From Candidatus Zixiibacteriota bacterium (lineage in GTDB: Bacteria; Zixibacteria; MSB-5A5; GN15; FEB-12): 64,000 nt of DNA. The position numbers and the translations under genes are program-made. How positions within the stretch are numbered: the first letter of the stretch is position 1; every line of letters begins with the position of its first letter. This document shows positions 8,516-17,476 of this stretch, one piece after another. The notes under the pieces were generated by a model. It had not been told where the DNA came from and did no database searches. It worked only from the letters and a program-made list of their open reading frames with translations. The stretch covers positions 405,501-469,500 of the forward strand of contig JACZWU010000001.1 of NCBI GenBank assembly GCA_022571985.1, read 5' to 3'.

Positions 8516-8756
8516 TGTCGTCCCCGGAAGATTCAAAATTTTGTTCAACCAGCGCGCCGCCTTTTTCCTTAATGATCTTTATCTTCTTTTCTGCTTCGGC
8601 CAGTTTGCTGTTACAATATTTGGCAATCTCGAGACCTTCGGTATAAAGGTCTATGGATACTTCCAGCGTAGTGTCGCCAGACTCCATTGATTCGGTAATC
8701 TCTTCGAGTCTTTCCAGAGCAGTCTCAAAATCTTTATACTTCTTTTTGGGCGGCAT
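8502..8756 (-). CDS. xseB: Exodeoxyribonuclease VII small subunit
   Basis: An 84-residue XseB. The helical core has the family signature FETALERLEEITESMESGD, followed by LEVSIDLYTEGLEIAKYCNSKL and a charged coiled-coil end. XseB binds the large subunit in several copies and is needed for degradation of single-stranded DNA to oligonucleotides. It starts 4 bases after xseA, and its end overlaps the start of ispA. The pairing xseA-xseB-ispA is common in bacteria. Confidence 0.95.
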   Translation of the reverse strand: MPPKKKYKDFETALERLEEITESMESGDTTLEVSIDLYTEGLEIAKYCNSKLAEAEKKIKIIKEKGGALVEQNFESSGDDSEID

Positions 8757-8760
8757 GTTG

Positions 8761-9972
8761 CTAATTCCTGTTAATTTTTTCGATATTTGAAATTATTAGC
8801 CCGTCTTTCAGTCTGGTCTGCAGGCTGTCTCCGGCTTTGACATCTTTGACTGACTTTATCACTTCGTTTGAGGGTAATAACGAACTTACCGAATACCCCC
8901 TGGCCAGAACTTTTATTGGCGACAAAGCCTCCAGCCTTGAAAGCCCCAAAGATAGGCGGTTTTTAAACAATTCAAACCGATTTTTCCCTGAACTGTTTAA
9001 GAGCCTGAGCATACTGTCGATATTCTGCTGTCGTTCATAAATAAGTTCGAGCGGTCGCGACAATACCGGACGGCTGAGCAGCGCTGACAGAAAATCTCTG
9101 GCCGAACCGACCTGTCTTTCCAGATAAGTTGTCCCCTGCGCTATGAGTCCTTGAATCTTTGAGATGTATTCTTCTTTTGACCAGACCGCCAGTTCCGCTG
9201 CCGCAGAGGGAGTAGGCGCCCGCAGGTCGGCGACTAAATCCGAAAGCGTGATATCTATTTCATGGCCGACTGCTGATATCAGTGGAATTGTTGAATCAAA
9301 TATCGCTCTGACAACTATTTCAGTGTTAAAACACCAGAGGTCTTCGAGCGAACCGCCGCCGCGACCGGTGATTATCAAATCGACATTTTTTTGCTCGTTG
9401 AAATATTTTATCCCCTCAGCTATTGTCTCCTCGGCCCCGTCTCCCTGCACAGCTGTCGGATAAATGACTAACTCTACGGCCGGGTTTCTACGCTGTGCGA
9501 TTTGAATTATATCGCGGATAGCGGCGCCGGTTGGCGAAGTTACTATGCCGATGCGTGTAGCGTATTCTGGTATCGGCTGCTTGTGCTCTTCGTCGAATAA
9601 ACCTTCAGCCGAAAGTTTTTCATACAATTGACGATAGGCTAATTCCAGCGGGCCAATTCCTACCGGCACCAGTTTGCGGCAGATTAGCTGGTACTCTCCC
9701 CGTTTTTCGTATAACGAAATATCGCCGAATGCTAATACCTGCTGGCCGTCTTTCGGTTCAAACTGCAGCTGCTGCCCGAACGGCCGCCACATGGCCACCC
9801 GCAATACTGCTTTGTCATCTTTGAGGCTGAAATACCGATGTCCCGAAGAACCGTGATGATGAAAGTTTGAGATTTCGCCTTCGATACAGAGCCCGGAGAA
9901 AGAACCCTCAAGGGTGGTCTTGATCCTTTTAGTAAGGGCTGAGACAGTGAGTGTTTGCGGCTGTTCTTGCAT
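8761..9972 (-). CDS. xseA: Exodeoxyribonuclease VII large subunit
   Basis: Large subunit of the ExoVII single-strand DNA nuclease, ~403 residues. The N-terminal OB fold includes GEISNFHHHGSSGHRYFSLKD. The catalytic domain has GIVTSPTGAAIRDI, the GRGGGSLEDLWCFN block and ISAVGHEIDITLSDLVADLRAPTPSAAAE-type residues (split here by position ~225-260), followed by a long helical stalk and a C-terminal VLARGYS segment. All family landmarks are intact. I take the ATG at 9972; an in-frame TTG lies nine bases upstream. It is the first gene of the xseA-xseB-ispA-dxs-nadK operon, just downstream of a large repeat island with no obvious promoter. Confidence 0.95.
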   Translation of the reverse strand: MQEQPQTLTVSALTKRIKTTLEGSFSGLCIEGEISNFHHHGSSGHRYFSLKDDKAVLRVAMWRPFGQQLQFEPKDGQQVLAFGDISLYEKRGEYQLICRKLVPVGIGPLELAYRQLYEKLSAEGLFDEEHKQPIPEYATRIGIVTSPTGAAIRDIIQIAQRRNPAVELVIYPTAVQGDGAEETIAEGIKYFNEQKNVDLIITGRGGGSLEDLWCFNTEIVVRAIFDSTIPLISAVGHEIDITLSDLVADLRAPTPSAAAELAVWSKEEYISKIQGLIAQGTTYLERQVGSARDFLSALLSRPVLSRPLELIYERQQNIDSMLRLLNSSGKNRFELFKNRLSLGLSRLEALSPIKVLARGYSVSSLLPSNEVIKSVKDVKAGDSLQTRLKDGLIISNIEKINRN

Positions 9973-10019
9973 AAATGGCAATAAATGGAATTACGGGGCT
10001 TGCGCAACTAATAGATTTG

Positions 10020-10767
10020 GGATGTGATTATGGGGCCGACCCTTCGGCAGGCTCAGGACGGCGCGAGGGCGTCTGCCGCCCACTAAAATAGATTTTCACA
10101 TTAGTCATTGCCCGCTTCTGACTTTCCAGCTTTAGTCCCGTGTAGTCACGGGGCGTAGGCTGGAATCCATCTTTCAAACAGCGACAGCCCCTCTTGTCAT
10201 TCCCGAAAGCCGTTGTCGGGAATCCATCTTTCTCTTAAAGCACCCTTCGACTCCGCTCAGGATGACTCATATGTGCTCCGTCATTCCCGCGTATGCGGGA
10301 ATCCAGCCGGTGATAAGGGCACATACTTTCAAGAAGGGGCAGACGAGGGCGCCTGCCGCCCACTAAGCAAAATCAAAAACCCTTCGACCCTTCGGCTTCG
10401 CTCAGGACTGCGCAGGCTCAGGGTGACTGTCGCAGGGGGTACTTTATTATAGGCACTCTTGTGCTGTCATTCCCTCCGCTTCCTGTCATTGCCGCTTTAG
10501 TCCCGTGTATTCACGGGGCGAAGGCTGGAATCCATCTTGTCGTCATTCCGGACTAGTTCCGGAATCCAGCCGGTGATACGAGCACTTGGTTTCAAGATGG
10601 GGCAGACGAGGGCGTCTGCCCCCCACTAACTTCTGACTTTCCAGCGTAGGCGGGAATCCATCTTGTCGTCATTCCACGCCTGACGTGGAATCCAGTCGGT
10701 GATACGAGCAGTAAAGTCGATCTTGTAGCTTTGTATGATTAGATCCCACCGCAAGCGGTGGGCGACC
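10020..10767. repeat. Island of dispersed palindromic repeats
   Basis: About 750 gene-free bases made almost wholly of short palindromic elements from four families. (a) GTCATTCCCG...CGGGAATCC copies at 10196-10225, 10280-10306, 10542-10569 and 10668-10695, with different palindrome centres. (b) GGGGCAGACGAGGGC...CTGCC copies near 10065, 10336-10366 and 10599-10628. (c) CCCTTCGAC...CTCAGGA copies near 10037, 10244 and 10380-10425. (d) The 26-base CCCACCGCAAGCGGTGGG element at 10742-10767. Words such as TGGAATCCATCTT and CCGGTGATACGAGCA recur between elements, so longer composite units have been duplicated. Short open frames here are by-products of the repeats. The identity of whatever moves these elements is unknown. 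Confidence 0.85.
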
Positions 10768-10781
10768 AGCCTCCAAAATAC

Positions 10782-11606
10782 TTACGTAAAAACGAACATA
10801 AAAGTGGCCAAAGCAATTCCGTAGATCAATGTCCTCGTTCTAATATACAAGTAAGCAAAAGTTAAACCAAAAAGAAACGTCCGAATAATCTCTCCAACTT
10901 GATAATTGTAGTGAAAGCCCGCTAAGAGACTAGCATAGAGAATAATTTCAAGCATGCTTGTCTCTTCTTCTTTGAACATACTATCGAGAATAAACTTGGC
11001 TAATCCAATGAATATGAAGTGGTCTATCAGCACGAAGAAAAACACGTGTATAGCCGACCACCTTGCAAATGCTTCAAAAGGTGTGATGATACTTAGTTCA
11101 AAGATCTTGCCATGAATTGGAATATTCCCTAATAAAAGAATTAGTGCCCACAAAATGACACCAATTATGATAGACTTTCCTTCCTTCTCAATTCGTGCGT
11201 TTGAAAATTGGAATAATCTATTGAACGCACTTTCTTGTCCACCTGTAAATGCCGTTAACGGTGCCAATACACCTACCTGAAATGGAACAACAAGAACACT
11301 TACGTATAACATTCTTGTAATCTGTGTTTCAGATTTATAAACGATAGCAGGAAATACCGGAGGGTAGATAAGCAGAGCTATTCCTACAACTATTGCAAAT
11401 GCTATTAAGTATCGAAGTGCCAGTAAAGGACCCTTTGGCTCAAACAAAATCATAACGATAAGGGAAAGAACAATTGTCCAATAAAGCGGCAACTTATAAC
11501 TGTAAATCGTAATGGATGGGTTTGATCCGCCTAGCGTCGCAAATGAGTAGTATAAAGTCAGTACATTTATTACGACCCAAAGAAGGACTATCGTCTTAAC
11601 TGTCAA
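10782..11606 (-). CDS. Multi-pass membrane protein, degenerate CPBP-like (start uncertain)
   Basis: A 274-residue integral membrane protein with about eight hydrophobic segments. The C-terminal third (GFHYN, then FLFGLTFAYLYIRTRTLIYGI) resembles the end of CPBP/Abi intramembrane metalloproteases. The usual EExxxR motif is not present (FIGLAKFIL stands where it would be expected), so protease activity is doubtful. The apparent start is a TTG at 11606. The same frame stays open upstream for at least 24 codons and encodes another hydrophobic stretch (IVFFLVILF), with an AGAGGAG run further upstream at about 11686-11692, but no ATG/GTG/TTG there. The true start may be a rare codon or may have been lost. 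The gene is A+T rich and isolated between the repeat island and uvrC, compatible with an accessory gene. Confidence 0.7.
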   Translation of the reverse strand: MTVKTIVLLWVVINVLTLYYSFATLGGSNPSITIYSYKLPLYWTIVLSLIVMILFEPKGPLLALRYLIAFAIVVGIALLIYPPVFPAIVYKSETQITRMLYVSVLVVPFQVGVLAPLTAFTGGQESAFNRLFQFSNARIEKEGKSIIIGVILWALILLLGNIPIHGKIFELSIITPFEAFARWSAIHVFFFVLIDHFIFIGLAKFILDSMFKEEETSMLEIILYASLLAGFHYNYQVGEIIRTFLFGLTFAYLYIRTRTLIYGIALATFMFVFT

Positions 11607-11866
11607 TTGTGATTTCGTTTTCGAAAATAAGATTACTAAGAAAAAGACGATATTACAATATATTAATAGGTCCTCGATAAAAACTCCTCTCTGGGTTTAT
11701 TCTAAATATCACATGCTATGATAATATAGTTTTTATCACTATAGATATTCCCTTTCGATAAAAGTAAGTAAAGCAATTTTTCGTTCATTTTCATTTAAGG
11801 GATTTGTCTTGATTGAATTCAGTCATATGTTTATTCTCTTACTCACTTTGGCTGAGTTGTAACATT

Positions 11867-13699
11867 TCATCCCCCATTCAAACTACTCAATATCGCATTG
11901 GCCAGTTTAATGTTTATGCCGTTTAGTTCGGCTATCTGTTCGGGGGTAGATGCTTTGATTCTTTTGACCGAGCCGAATTGTTTTAGCAGTGCATGTTTTT
12001 TCGACGGGCCGACGCCGGGGATTTTGTCCAGTTCGGATTTTATCGTGCGTTTGCTGCGAACTTTGCGGTTGTAAGAGACAGCAAAGCGGTGGGCTTCGTC
12101 ACGTAGCTGCTTTAAGAGCATCAACGCCGGTGATGAACGGCTGATTGTTATCGAGTCCGAGGCCCCCGGCACAAAGACTTCTTCGAGACGCTTGGCCAGA
12201 GATACAACCGGCTGCTTATCAAAACCGAGAGAGGCCAGTTCTTTGATGACGGATGACAGCTGCCCTTTACCGCCATCGATAACTAACAAATCAGGCGGCA
12301 GCGTGGCTTCTTTCTTTATACGATAGAAATACCTGCCGACCACTTCGCGCATCATCCTATAATCATCCTGCCCTTTGACGCCTTTGATTTTGAAATGCCG
12401 GTACTCTTTCTTTTTCGGTCTGCCGTTTTCAAAATAGACGCAGGAACCGACAGCATCCGTCTCGCCGGTGTTGGAAATATCAAAACAGGCAATACGCCGC
12501 GGAGACTCAGACAGACTCAGTTCTTTCTTTAAGCTGGTCACCATTTTACTGGTGCGCTCTGATTGCTGCCTTTTTTGGATAAGCAAATCATCAAGCAAGA
12601 GCCTTGCGTTCTGAGCGGCAAGTTCTACCAGCCGAACTTTCTCCCCTTTTTGAGGGATGACGATATTTATTTTGCTGCCCTTTTGCTGATTCAGCCAGTC
12701 GTTTATCAGTTTAAGATTTTCGACTTTGATTGGCAGATAAATTTCTTTGGGCAAATTCGGCTGGTGGCTGTAGTACTGTGTCAAAAATGTATCGACTATC
12801 GCTTCGTCTGTTTCGTCGGCTTCAGCAGTCAACTGAAAATCCTGCCGCCCTATCAATATTCCTTCGCGGAGTTGCAAAACTGCTGCTACGGCTAAACGGC
12901 CTTCACGGGCTAATGCGATGATGTCGCGGTCGACACCGCTGCCGACATCGACTTTCTGCTTGACCATGACCGACTCAATTGCTTCTATCTGGTCGCGCAA
13001 TAGTGCGGCTTCTTCGTATTCCATCTGCTCTGAGGCTTGGTCCATTTTACTATGTAAATTTTCAATTACTTTTTTGGACTTGCCGGAAAGAATCATCAAC
13101 ACGGCATGTATATTTTCTTTGTAATCTTCGACTGTCTGCAGAGCTTCGCAGGGACCTTTGCAGAGTTTGATATGGTAATCGAGGCAGACTTTATACTGGC
13201 GTCCTTTGGGGGGAGGGATGACAAGATTGCAGCTTCGTATTTTAAAAAGGCGTCTCAGGAACTCGATAGTTTTGCGCATCCCCTTGGCCGATGTAAACGG
13301 CCCGAAATAACGGGCGTTATCTTTTTCGATTCTGCGTACAACTAAGATGCGAGGGAATGGTTCGTAGGTGGTGACTTTGATATATGGAAAGTGCTTGTCA
13401 TCTTTCAAGTCAACATTGTAACGCGGTTTATGCTGACGGACCAGATTCGCTTCGAGAATCAATGCCTCTACTTCTGTGTCGGTAACCAATAGTTCAATAT
13501 CTGTTGTCCTGGCGACTATCCGGGCAGATTTTGGGTCAGCCAGTTTGTTGGCACCAAAATAGCTGCGCACTCTGCTTTTTAAAACTTTGGCTTTCCCGAT
13601 ATAAATATATTTACCTGCGGAGTCCTTGAACATATAGACTCCCGTGGCATTGGGCAGTGTCTGCAGTTTCTTTTGAAGCGGCGATTCAGTTTTTGGCAT
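11867..13699 (-). CDS. uvrC: UvrABC excinuclease subunit C
   Basis: Nucleotide-excision-repair endonuclease that makes both incisions around a lesion with UvrB. Domains in order: N-terminal GIY-YIG nuclease (GVYMFKDSAGKYIYIGKA), Cys-rich region (CNLVIPP...CLDYHIKLCKGPCE), UVR/UvrB-binding helices (~200-240), the RNase H-like C-terminal nuclease (ACFDISNTGETDAVGSCV, then DLLVIDGGKGQL), and a terminal helix-hairpin-helix pair (KIPGVGPSKKHALLKQFG). I take the ATG at 13699; the frame also extends to a TTG at 13717. ~610 residues is normal. It is last in the operon that begins with uppS or the secreted protein upstream, 29 bases after the NlpC/P60 gene. Confidence 0.97.
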   Translation of the reverse strand: MPKTESPLQKKLQTLPNATGVYMFKDSAGKYIYIGKAKVLKSRVRSYFGANKLADPKSARIVARTTDIELLVTDTEVEALILEANLVRQHKPRYNVDLKDDKHFPYIKVTTYEPFPRILVVRRIEKDNARYFGPFTSAKGMRKTIEFLRRLFKIRSCNLVIPPPKGRQYKVCLDYHIKLCKGPCEALQTVEDYKENIHAVLMILSGKSKKVIENLHSKMDQASEQMEYEEAALLRDQIEAIESVMVKQKVDVGSGVDRDIIALAREGRLAVAAVLQLREGILIGRQDFQLTAEADETDEAIVDTFLTQYYSHQPNLPKEIYLPIKVENLKLINDWLNQQKGSKINIVIPQKGEKVRLVELAAQNARLLLDDLLIQKRQQSERTSKMVTSLKKELSLSESPRRIACFDISNTGETDAVGSCVYFENGRPKKKEYRHFKIKGVKGQDDYRMMREVVGRYFYRIKKEATLPPDLLVIDGGKGQLSSVIKELASLGFDKQPVVSLAKRLEEVFVPGASDSITISRSSPALMLLKQLRDEAHRFAVSYNRKVRSKRTIKSELDKIPGVGPSKKHALLKQFGSVKRIKASTPEQIAELNGINIKLANAILSSLNGG

Positions 13700-13728
13700 C
13701 AGACCTAAAGTAACCAAAAAAAGTTTAA

Positions 13729-14232
13729 CTATTCAACAACTCTGCGGGCGCCAATATATCTTTTTGACCAGTACTTGTTATGCATGCTGGAAATTATGAT
13801 ACCGTTTGAAGACGAAGCGTGCATAAATTCATCGTAGTCCATATAGATACCGACATGGGACACTTTTTTACGGTCGGTTTTGAAAAACACCAGATCGCCG
13901 AACTTGAGCTTGTGTCTGTTTACCGGCTTACCGGTTTTGAACTGATCAGCGGCAGTTCGGGGCAGCCGGGTTTTGTTGTACTTTTTGTAGGCTTCGCTGG
14001 TGAAAAGTGAGCAGTCCAGCCCGGGGTCTGTTTTTGAGCGGCCTTTGTACGGGCGGCCGAGATATGACTGCAGAATCTGCCCGAATTTTATTTTTGGATT
14101 TATCGATTGCTTGCTCGATTTCACCGCCGGCTTATGCGGCTGGGTGGCGCCATCTGTCCGGTAACGAGGATAAGGCGAACAGCCAACCACAAAAATCATA
14201 AATAATAAAATTGCTTTACTTAGTCTCATCAA
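13729..14232 (-). CDS. NlpC/P60-family lipoprotein (cell-wall peptidase)
   Basis: A 167-residue lipoprotein. A signal peptide ends in a lipobox-like FVVGC with Cys18 as the lipidation site. After a linker comes an NlpC/P60 domain: catalytic Cys in LDCSLFTSEAY, catalytic His in VSHVGIYMD, and a third polar position at FMHASSS. RLPRTAADQF and LKFGDLVFF are typical family blocks. Such proteins cleave peptidoglycan stem peptides in the periplasm. The gene overlaps the UbiA-family gene by 4 bases (ATGA), so it is translationally coupled within the envelope-lipid operon. Confidence 0.93.
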   Translation of the reverse strand: MMRLSKAILLFMIFVVGCSPYPRYRTDGATQPHKPAVKSSKQSINPKIKFGQILQSYLGRPYKGRSKTDPGLDCSLFTSEAYKKYNKTRLPRTAADQFKTGKPVNRHKLKFGDLVFFKTDRKKVSHVGIYMDYDEFMHASSSNGIIISSMHNKYWSKRYIGARRVVE

Positions 14233-15140
14233 GTTAACCCGGGATAAACCATATTAAACCTCTTTTTATAATATGCCCGCGTCAAAAAGAGCAAGGCAAC
14301 AACAAACAAAAAGTAAATCGGGTAAAAATATCCGGCCAGAAGTGTCAAAAGCAGAATCGGGATTTTTGCAGCTGCCAGTATTATCTGAAGATTCGAGGTT
14401 AAGAGCGCAGTCAGAGTCAAAGCTGCCGAAATTATGGCAATTATCATAAGCGGCAGGAAACTGGAGTAATGTGCGACAAGCGCTGCCCCTGCGAATGAAA
14501 TCAGAGCTGCCGACAGAGCTGCCCACAGCGGAAGAATCACGCCAATTGTTTTCTTGCCTGTCGCCCTGTCTCCCGTTTTATCTGGAATCGTAGTCAGAAT
14601 ATGCACGCCCAATACTGACAGGAAAAAATAGAGCGGATTATCCCAGCCTAAGAGGCCGGCATTGTGCTGAGTAAAAAAAGGCATAACCGTCATCGGAATC
14701 AAAAAGCCAAACGAATAAGCATTGGCAAAAAGTCCGGAGATCGGCCTGTCTTTTAGTCTAAGCGGCGGCGCTGAATATATGAAAGAGAGCAGGAGCAGTT
14801 GCAAAAAGATAATGAACAAAGCCGTCGAAATAAAAACAGCAGCTGACAAAGCCAGCACTGAAAAGATTATATACATTGCCATCAGAGTTCCGGCGCTGAC
14901 CAGCCGCCTTTGTAGAAAACCAAGCTTGCTGTTTAACTTGTCTGATTCAATATCATATACCTGGTTTATATAATAGGCAGCGGCAGTTAAAATAGTGAGA
15001 CATGCTAAAATTAAAAGATCAAGCCAGCTGAACGTCTTTTCCGCCAGCTCATGATGGTAGTGCAGCGCCACTAAGAAGATTGACCAGACCGGCAAAAGCA
15101 GCATCGGACGGGCAGCAAATATATAATCCAGCAGTTTCAT
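14229..15140 (-). CDS. UbiA-family membrane prenyltransferase
   Basis: A 303-residue, about nine-helix UbiA-superfamily prenyltransferase. The first aspartate motif is NQVYDIESD (NxxxDxxxD). The second is DKTGDRATGKKTIGV (DxxxD-type), so it is likely active. The family moves prenyl groups from prenyl diphosphates to acceptors such as quinone precursors, chlorophyllide, haem or prenylglycerol phosphate; the acceptor cannot be read from sequence. Its place directly between cdsA (4-base overlap) and a lipoprotein gene, in an operon with uppS, favours an envelope-lipid role over quinone synthesis, but that is inference. No quinone-pathway gene is nearby. Confidence 0.9.
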   Translation of the reverse strand: MKLLDYIFAARPMLLLPVWSIFLVALHYHHELAEKTFSWLDLLILACLTILTAAAYYINQVYDIESDKLNSKLGFLQRRLVSAGTLMAMYIIFSVLALSAAVFISTALFIIFLQLLLLSFIYSAPPLRLKDRPISGLFANAYSFGFLIPMTVMPFFTQHNAGLLGWDNPLYFFLSVLGVHILTTIPDKTGDRATGKKTIGVILPLWAALSAALISFAGAALVAHYSSFLPLMIIAIISAALTLTALLTSNLQIILAAAKIPILLLTLLAGYFYPIYFLFVVALLFLTRAYYKKRFNMVYPGLT

Positions 15141-15976
15141 TTCGAAATTAAAGTCAGATAAGCATACATAAACGGCGCCGCAAACAAGAGCGAATCAAAG
15201 CGGTCCAGCACTCCCCCATGACCGGGAATAATCCCCGATGAGTCTTTAATATTGAGCGATCGTTTCCACATTGACTCCACCAAATCCCCCAGCTGACCGA
15301 AAATCGAACAGCCAATAGCTATTACAAACATATCAGAGACGTTCATGAACGAAAATTTCCAGTAATATAAAATCACAGAGACAACAGCTGCACCGACTAA
15401 GCCACCAAAGAATCCTTCGACAGTCTTATTCGGTGAGACCGAAGGCGCTAGTTTTGTCTTGCCAAAAATTCTCCCAATTTGCATGGCGGCTGTATCCCCC
15501 ACCCATAAAATACCGAACAAAAGCAGCATGCTGTCACCGCCGTGAAACTGACCCACTCCCTTACCCACCAGATAAACAGTCGGATAGAGCAGGCTGATAT
15601 AAAGCAGCCCCCAGACCAGCCGGCTGTGTCGGGCGAATAATTCGGCCGGTGAATCTTTGCCCATACTAAGCAGCATGCCCGATACTAAAAAGAAGCTGAT
15701 AATTTCGACAATTACCCATGAAACATTCCGGCCGGAATCGTCGCCGTTTATGACACCGGCAACTGTAATAAACAGCAGCACAAAAGTTGTAATTGCCAGC
15801 CAGAATATAACGCTGCCTGGTTTAATTTTTTCCTGATATAGAAATTCTCCGAAAGCAATAGCAGCAAAAATAAATATCATGCCCAGAAACCAATTCCCGC
15901 CCTGGTAGACAATCCAGAGGATTGCCGGTATGGCCACGGCCGCCACCAGTATTCTGGTCAGCATATTTTTACTCAT
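15137..15976 (-). CDS. cdsA: Phosphatidate cytidylyltransferase
   Basis: Membrane enzyme of 279 residues making CDP-diacylglycerol from phosphatidic acid and CTP. Several hydrophobic helices precede the C-terminal signature: SPNKTVEGFFGG (~182-193), then GDLVESMWKRSLNIKDSS and PGHGGVLDRFDSL, which is the CdsA family pattern. Overlaps uppS by 4 bases upstream and the UbiA-family gene by 4 bases downstream. The uppS-cdsA pairing is widely conserved. Confidence 0.96.
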   Translation of the reverse strand: MSKNMLTRILVAAVAIPAILWIVYQGGNWFLGMIFIFAAIAFGEFLYQEKIKPGSVIFWLAITTFVLLFITVAGVINGDDSGRNVSWVIVEIISFFLVSGMLLSMGKDSPAELFARHSRLVWGLLYISLLYPTVYLVGKGVGQFHGGDSMLLLFGILWVGDTAAMQIGRIFGKTKLAPSVSPNKTVEGFFGGLVGAAVVSVILYYWKFSFMNVSDMFVIAIGCSIFGQLGDLVESMWKRSLNIKDSSGIIPGHGGVLDRFDSLLFAAPFMYAYLTLISK

Positions 15977-16737
15977 GCGCTGTTGCGGGCAGTTAGTTTT
16001 CCGAATCGACGTTCGCGTTTTTGGTAGTCGAGTATGGCTTCGAACAATTCTTTGCGGCCGAAATCCGGCCAGAGTTCGTCGGTGATAAAAAGCTCAGTGT
16101 AGCTTGTCTGCCACAACAGAAAATTTGAAATTCTTCTTACACCCGAGGTTCTGATCAGCATATCAGGGTCGGGCAAATCTACCGTGTATAGAAATCTGGA
16201 GAAAAGCTCTTCGGTAATATCTTTGATGTCAAGCATGCCTGCCCGTGACGAATTAGCTATCGCTTTGACTGCGTCAAGAATCTCAGAACGTCCGCCGTAG
16301 TTAAGAGCTAAATTAAGAACCAGACCTTTATTATCGCGGGTGCGTTCGATCGCTTCCAGAATAACTTCCCGCTTCTTTTGCGGCAGACCATTAATGCGGC
16401 CGATTGTGATAAGCTTGACATCGTTTTCGATTAATTCATTGATGGCATTCTTGGTAGTCCGCGTCAGCAGCTGCATTAATGCGGCAACCTCAGTAGCCGG
16501 CCGACTCCAGTTTTCACTTGAAAAAGTATAGAGCGTCAAATATTTGATGCCAATCTCACTGGCCGTCCGGACAACTTTCTTGACAGCGTCAACTCCGGCT
16601 TTATGCCCGAAAGTTCTGGGACGATTACGCTGAGCAGCCCAGCGGCCGTTGCCGTCCATTATGATGGCTACATGGACAGGAATCCGCTCAGGGGTTTCCA
16701 AAATCCGGGCTTTGAGATTTTCTTCGATATTCTTCAT
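15973..16737 (-). CDS. uppS: Undecaprenyl diphosphate synthase (cis-prenyltransferase)
   Basis: A 254-residue cis-prenyltransferase adding IPP units to farnesyl diphosphate to make the C55 carrier lipid for peptidoglycan. HVAIIMDGNGRWA holds the catalytic Asp and the P-loop-like residues. RPRTFGHKAG, TLYTFSSENW and the C-terminal DLLIRTSG-type block (DMLIRTSGVRRISNFLLWQ) are all present. ATG at 16737. Its substrate comes from the ispA product at 7.6 kb. Confidence 0.97.
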   Translation of the reverse strand: MKNIEENLKARILETPERIPVHVAIIMDGNGRWAAQRNRPRTFGHKAGVDAVKKVVRTASEIGIKYLTLYTFSSENWSRPATEVAALMQLLTRTTKNAINELIENDVKLITIGRINGLPQKKREVILEAIERTRDNKGLVLNLALNYGGRSEILDAVKAIANSSRAGMLDIKDITEELFSRFLYTVDLPDPDMLIRTSGVRRISNFLLWQTSYTELFITDELWPDFGRKELFEAILDYQKRERRFGKLTARNSA

Positions 16738-16813
16738 AATTTAACTGCAATAACAAGGCAATCGTGTCTCTTAGTCAACCAGAAAAGGCCGCTGCAACCG
16801 GCCAATTCTTTTT

Positions 16814-17476
16814 CTACCTAATCAGCTGCAGCTGCCCGATATCCGTATCCAGCCGGTAGTATTCGGTTGAAAAAACCCCGTGTTGAGCATTGAGCTCCGA
16901 AATCGAATCAGCAAAGATAAAACCATGCTGCTCTTTTAGCAGGTACGAACGGGTTAAGCGTTTGAAACCGTCAGGGTTTTGATAATAAAGATGCAGTCGT
17001 TTCAGCTTATACTCTTCTCTATCTATCACAGCCAGACCTGCCGGCAGGCTGTCCTCGCTGCCGGGAGTGTCAAAACCAATGGCAATGTTTTCCTCCCCAA
17101 TGTCGTTGGGGAAGAAATTAAATAAATAGGACTCTGCAAAGATGTTTGGAAACACAAAAGTCGGAGCGGGCATCTCCGAAGTCGGCTCGGCGACCACCTG
17201 AGTGGAGTCAATCCGGCTGCCGCTCATAAAGTATCTGGTAATCGCCGTATCCAGCCTTTCGACAACACCACCCCGGCCTATCTGTTTATAATGGCTAGAG
17301 GCCAAAAAAGTATAGCGCATACTTTCTGAACGCAGCTCTGACTTTTCAAACGTTTTTTTGGCCTGGGTTACATAAAAACCGAGTACCGCATCGGCCTGCT
17401 CCTGCGCCAGAGCTGAAATAAAGAGAATCGCAGCCAGTATCAGGACAGCCGTTATCTGAAAAAATCGTTTGGTCAT
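16814..17476 (-). CDS. Hypothetical secreted protein
   Basis: A 220-residue protein with a clear signal peptide (hydrophobic residues ~8-23, ending ISALAQE). The mature part has alternating beta-type segments with paired aromatic residues (YYQNPDG, STEYYRLDT) and no cysteine. I recognise no catalytic motif. The pattern (signal peptide, then a beta-rich domain describing its own 'YKLKRLHLYY...' strand runs) recalls LolA-like or outer-membrane lipoprotein-sorting folds, but weakly. It lies 76 bases upstream of uppS on the same strand and may be the first gene of that operon. Function unknown. Confidence 0.8.
   Translation of the reverse strand: MTKRFFQITAVLILAAILFISALAQEQADAVLGFYVTQAKKTFEKSELRSESMRYTFLASSHYKQIGRGGVVERLDTAITRYFMSGSRIDSTQVVAEPTSEMPAPTFVFPNIFAESYLFNFFPNDIGEENIAIGFDTPGSEDSLPAGLAVIDREEYKLKRLHLYYQNPDGFKRLTRSYLLKEQHGFIFADSISELNAQHGVFSTEYYRLDTDIGQLQLIR

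Noticed and set aside
10213-10452. 79-codon plus-strand frame in the repeat island
   Set aside because: It is composed wholly of the dispersed repeats, lacks a ribosome site and has no protein-like pattern.
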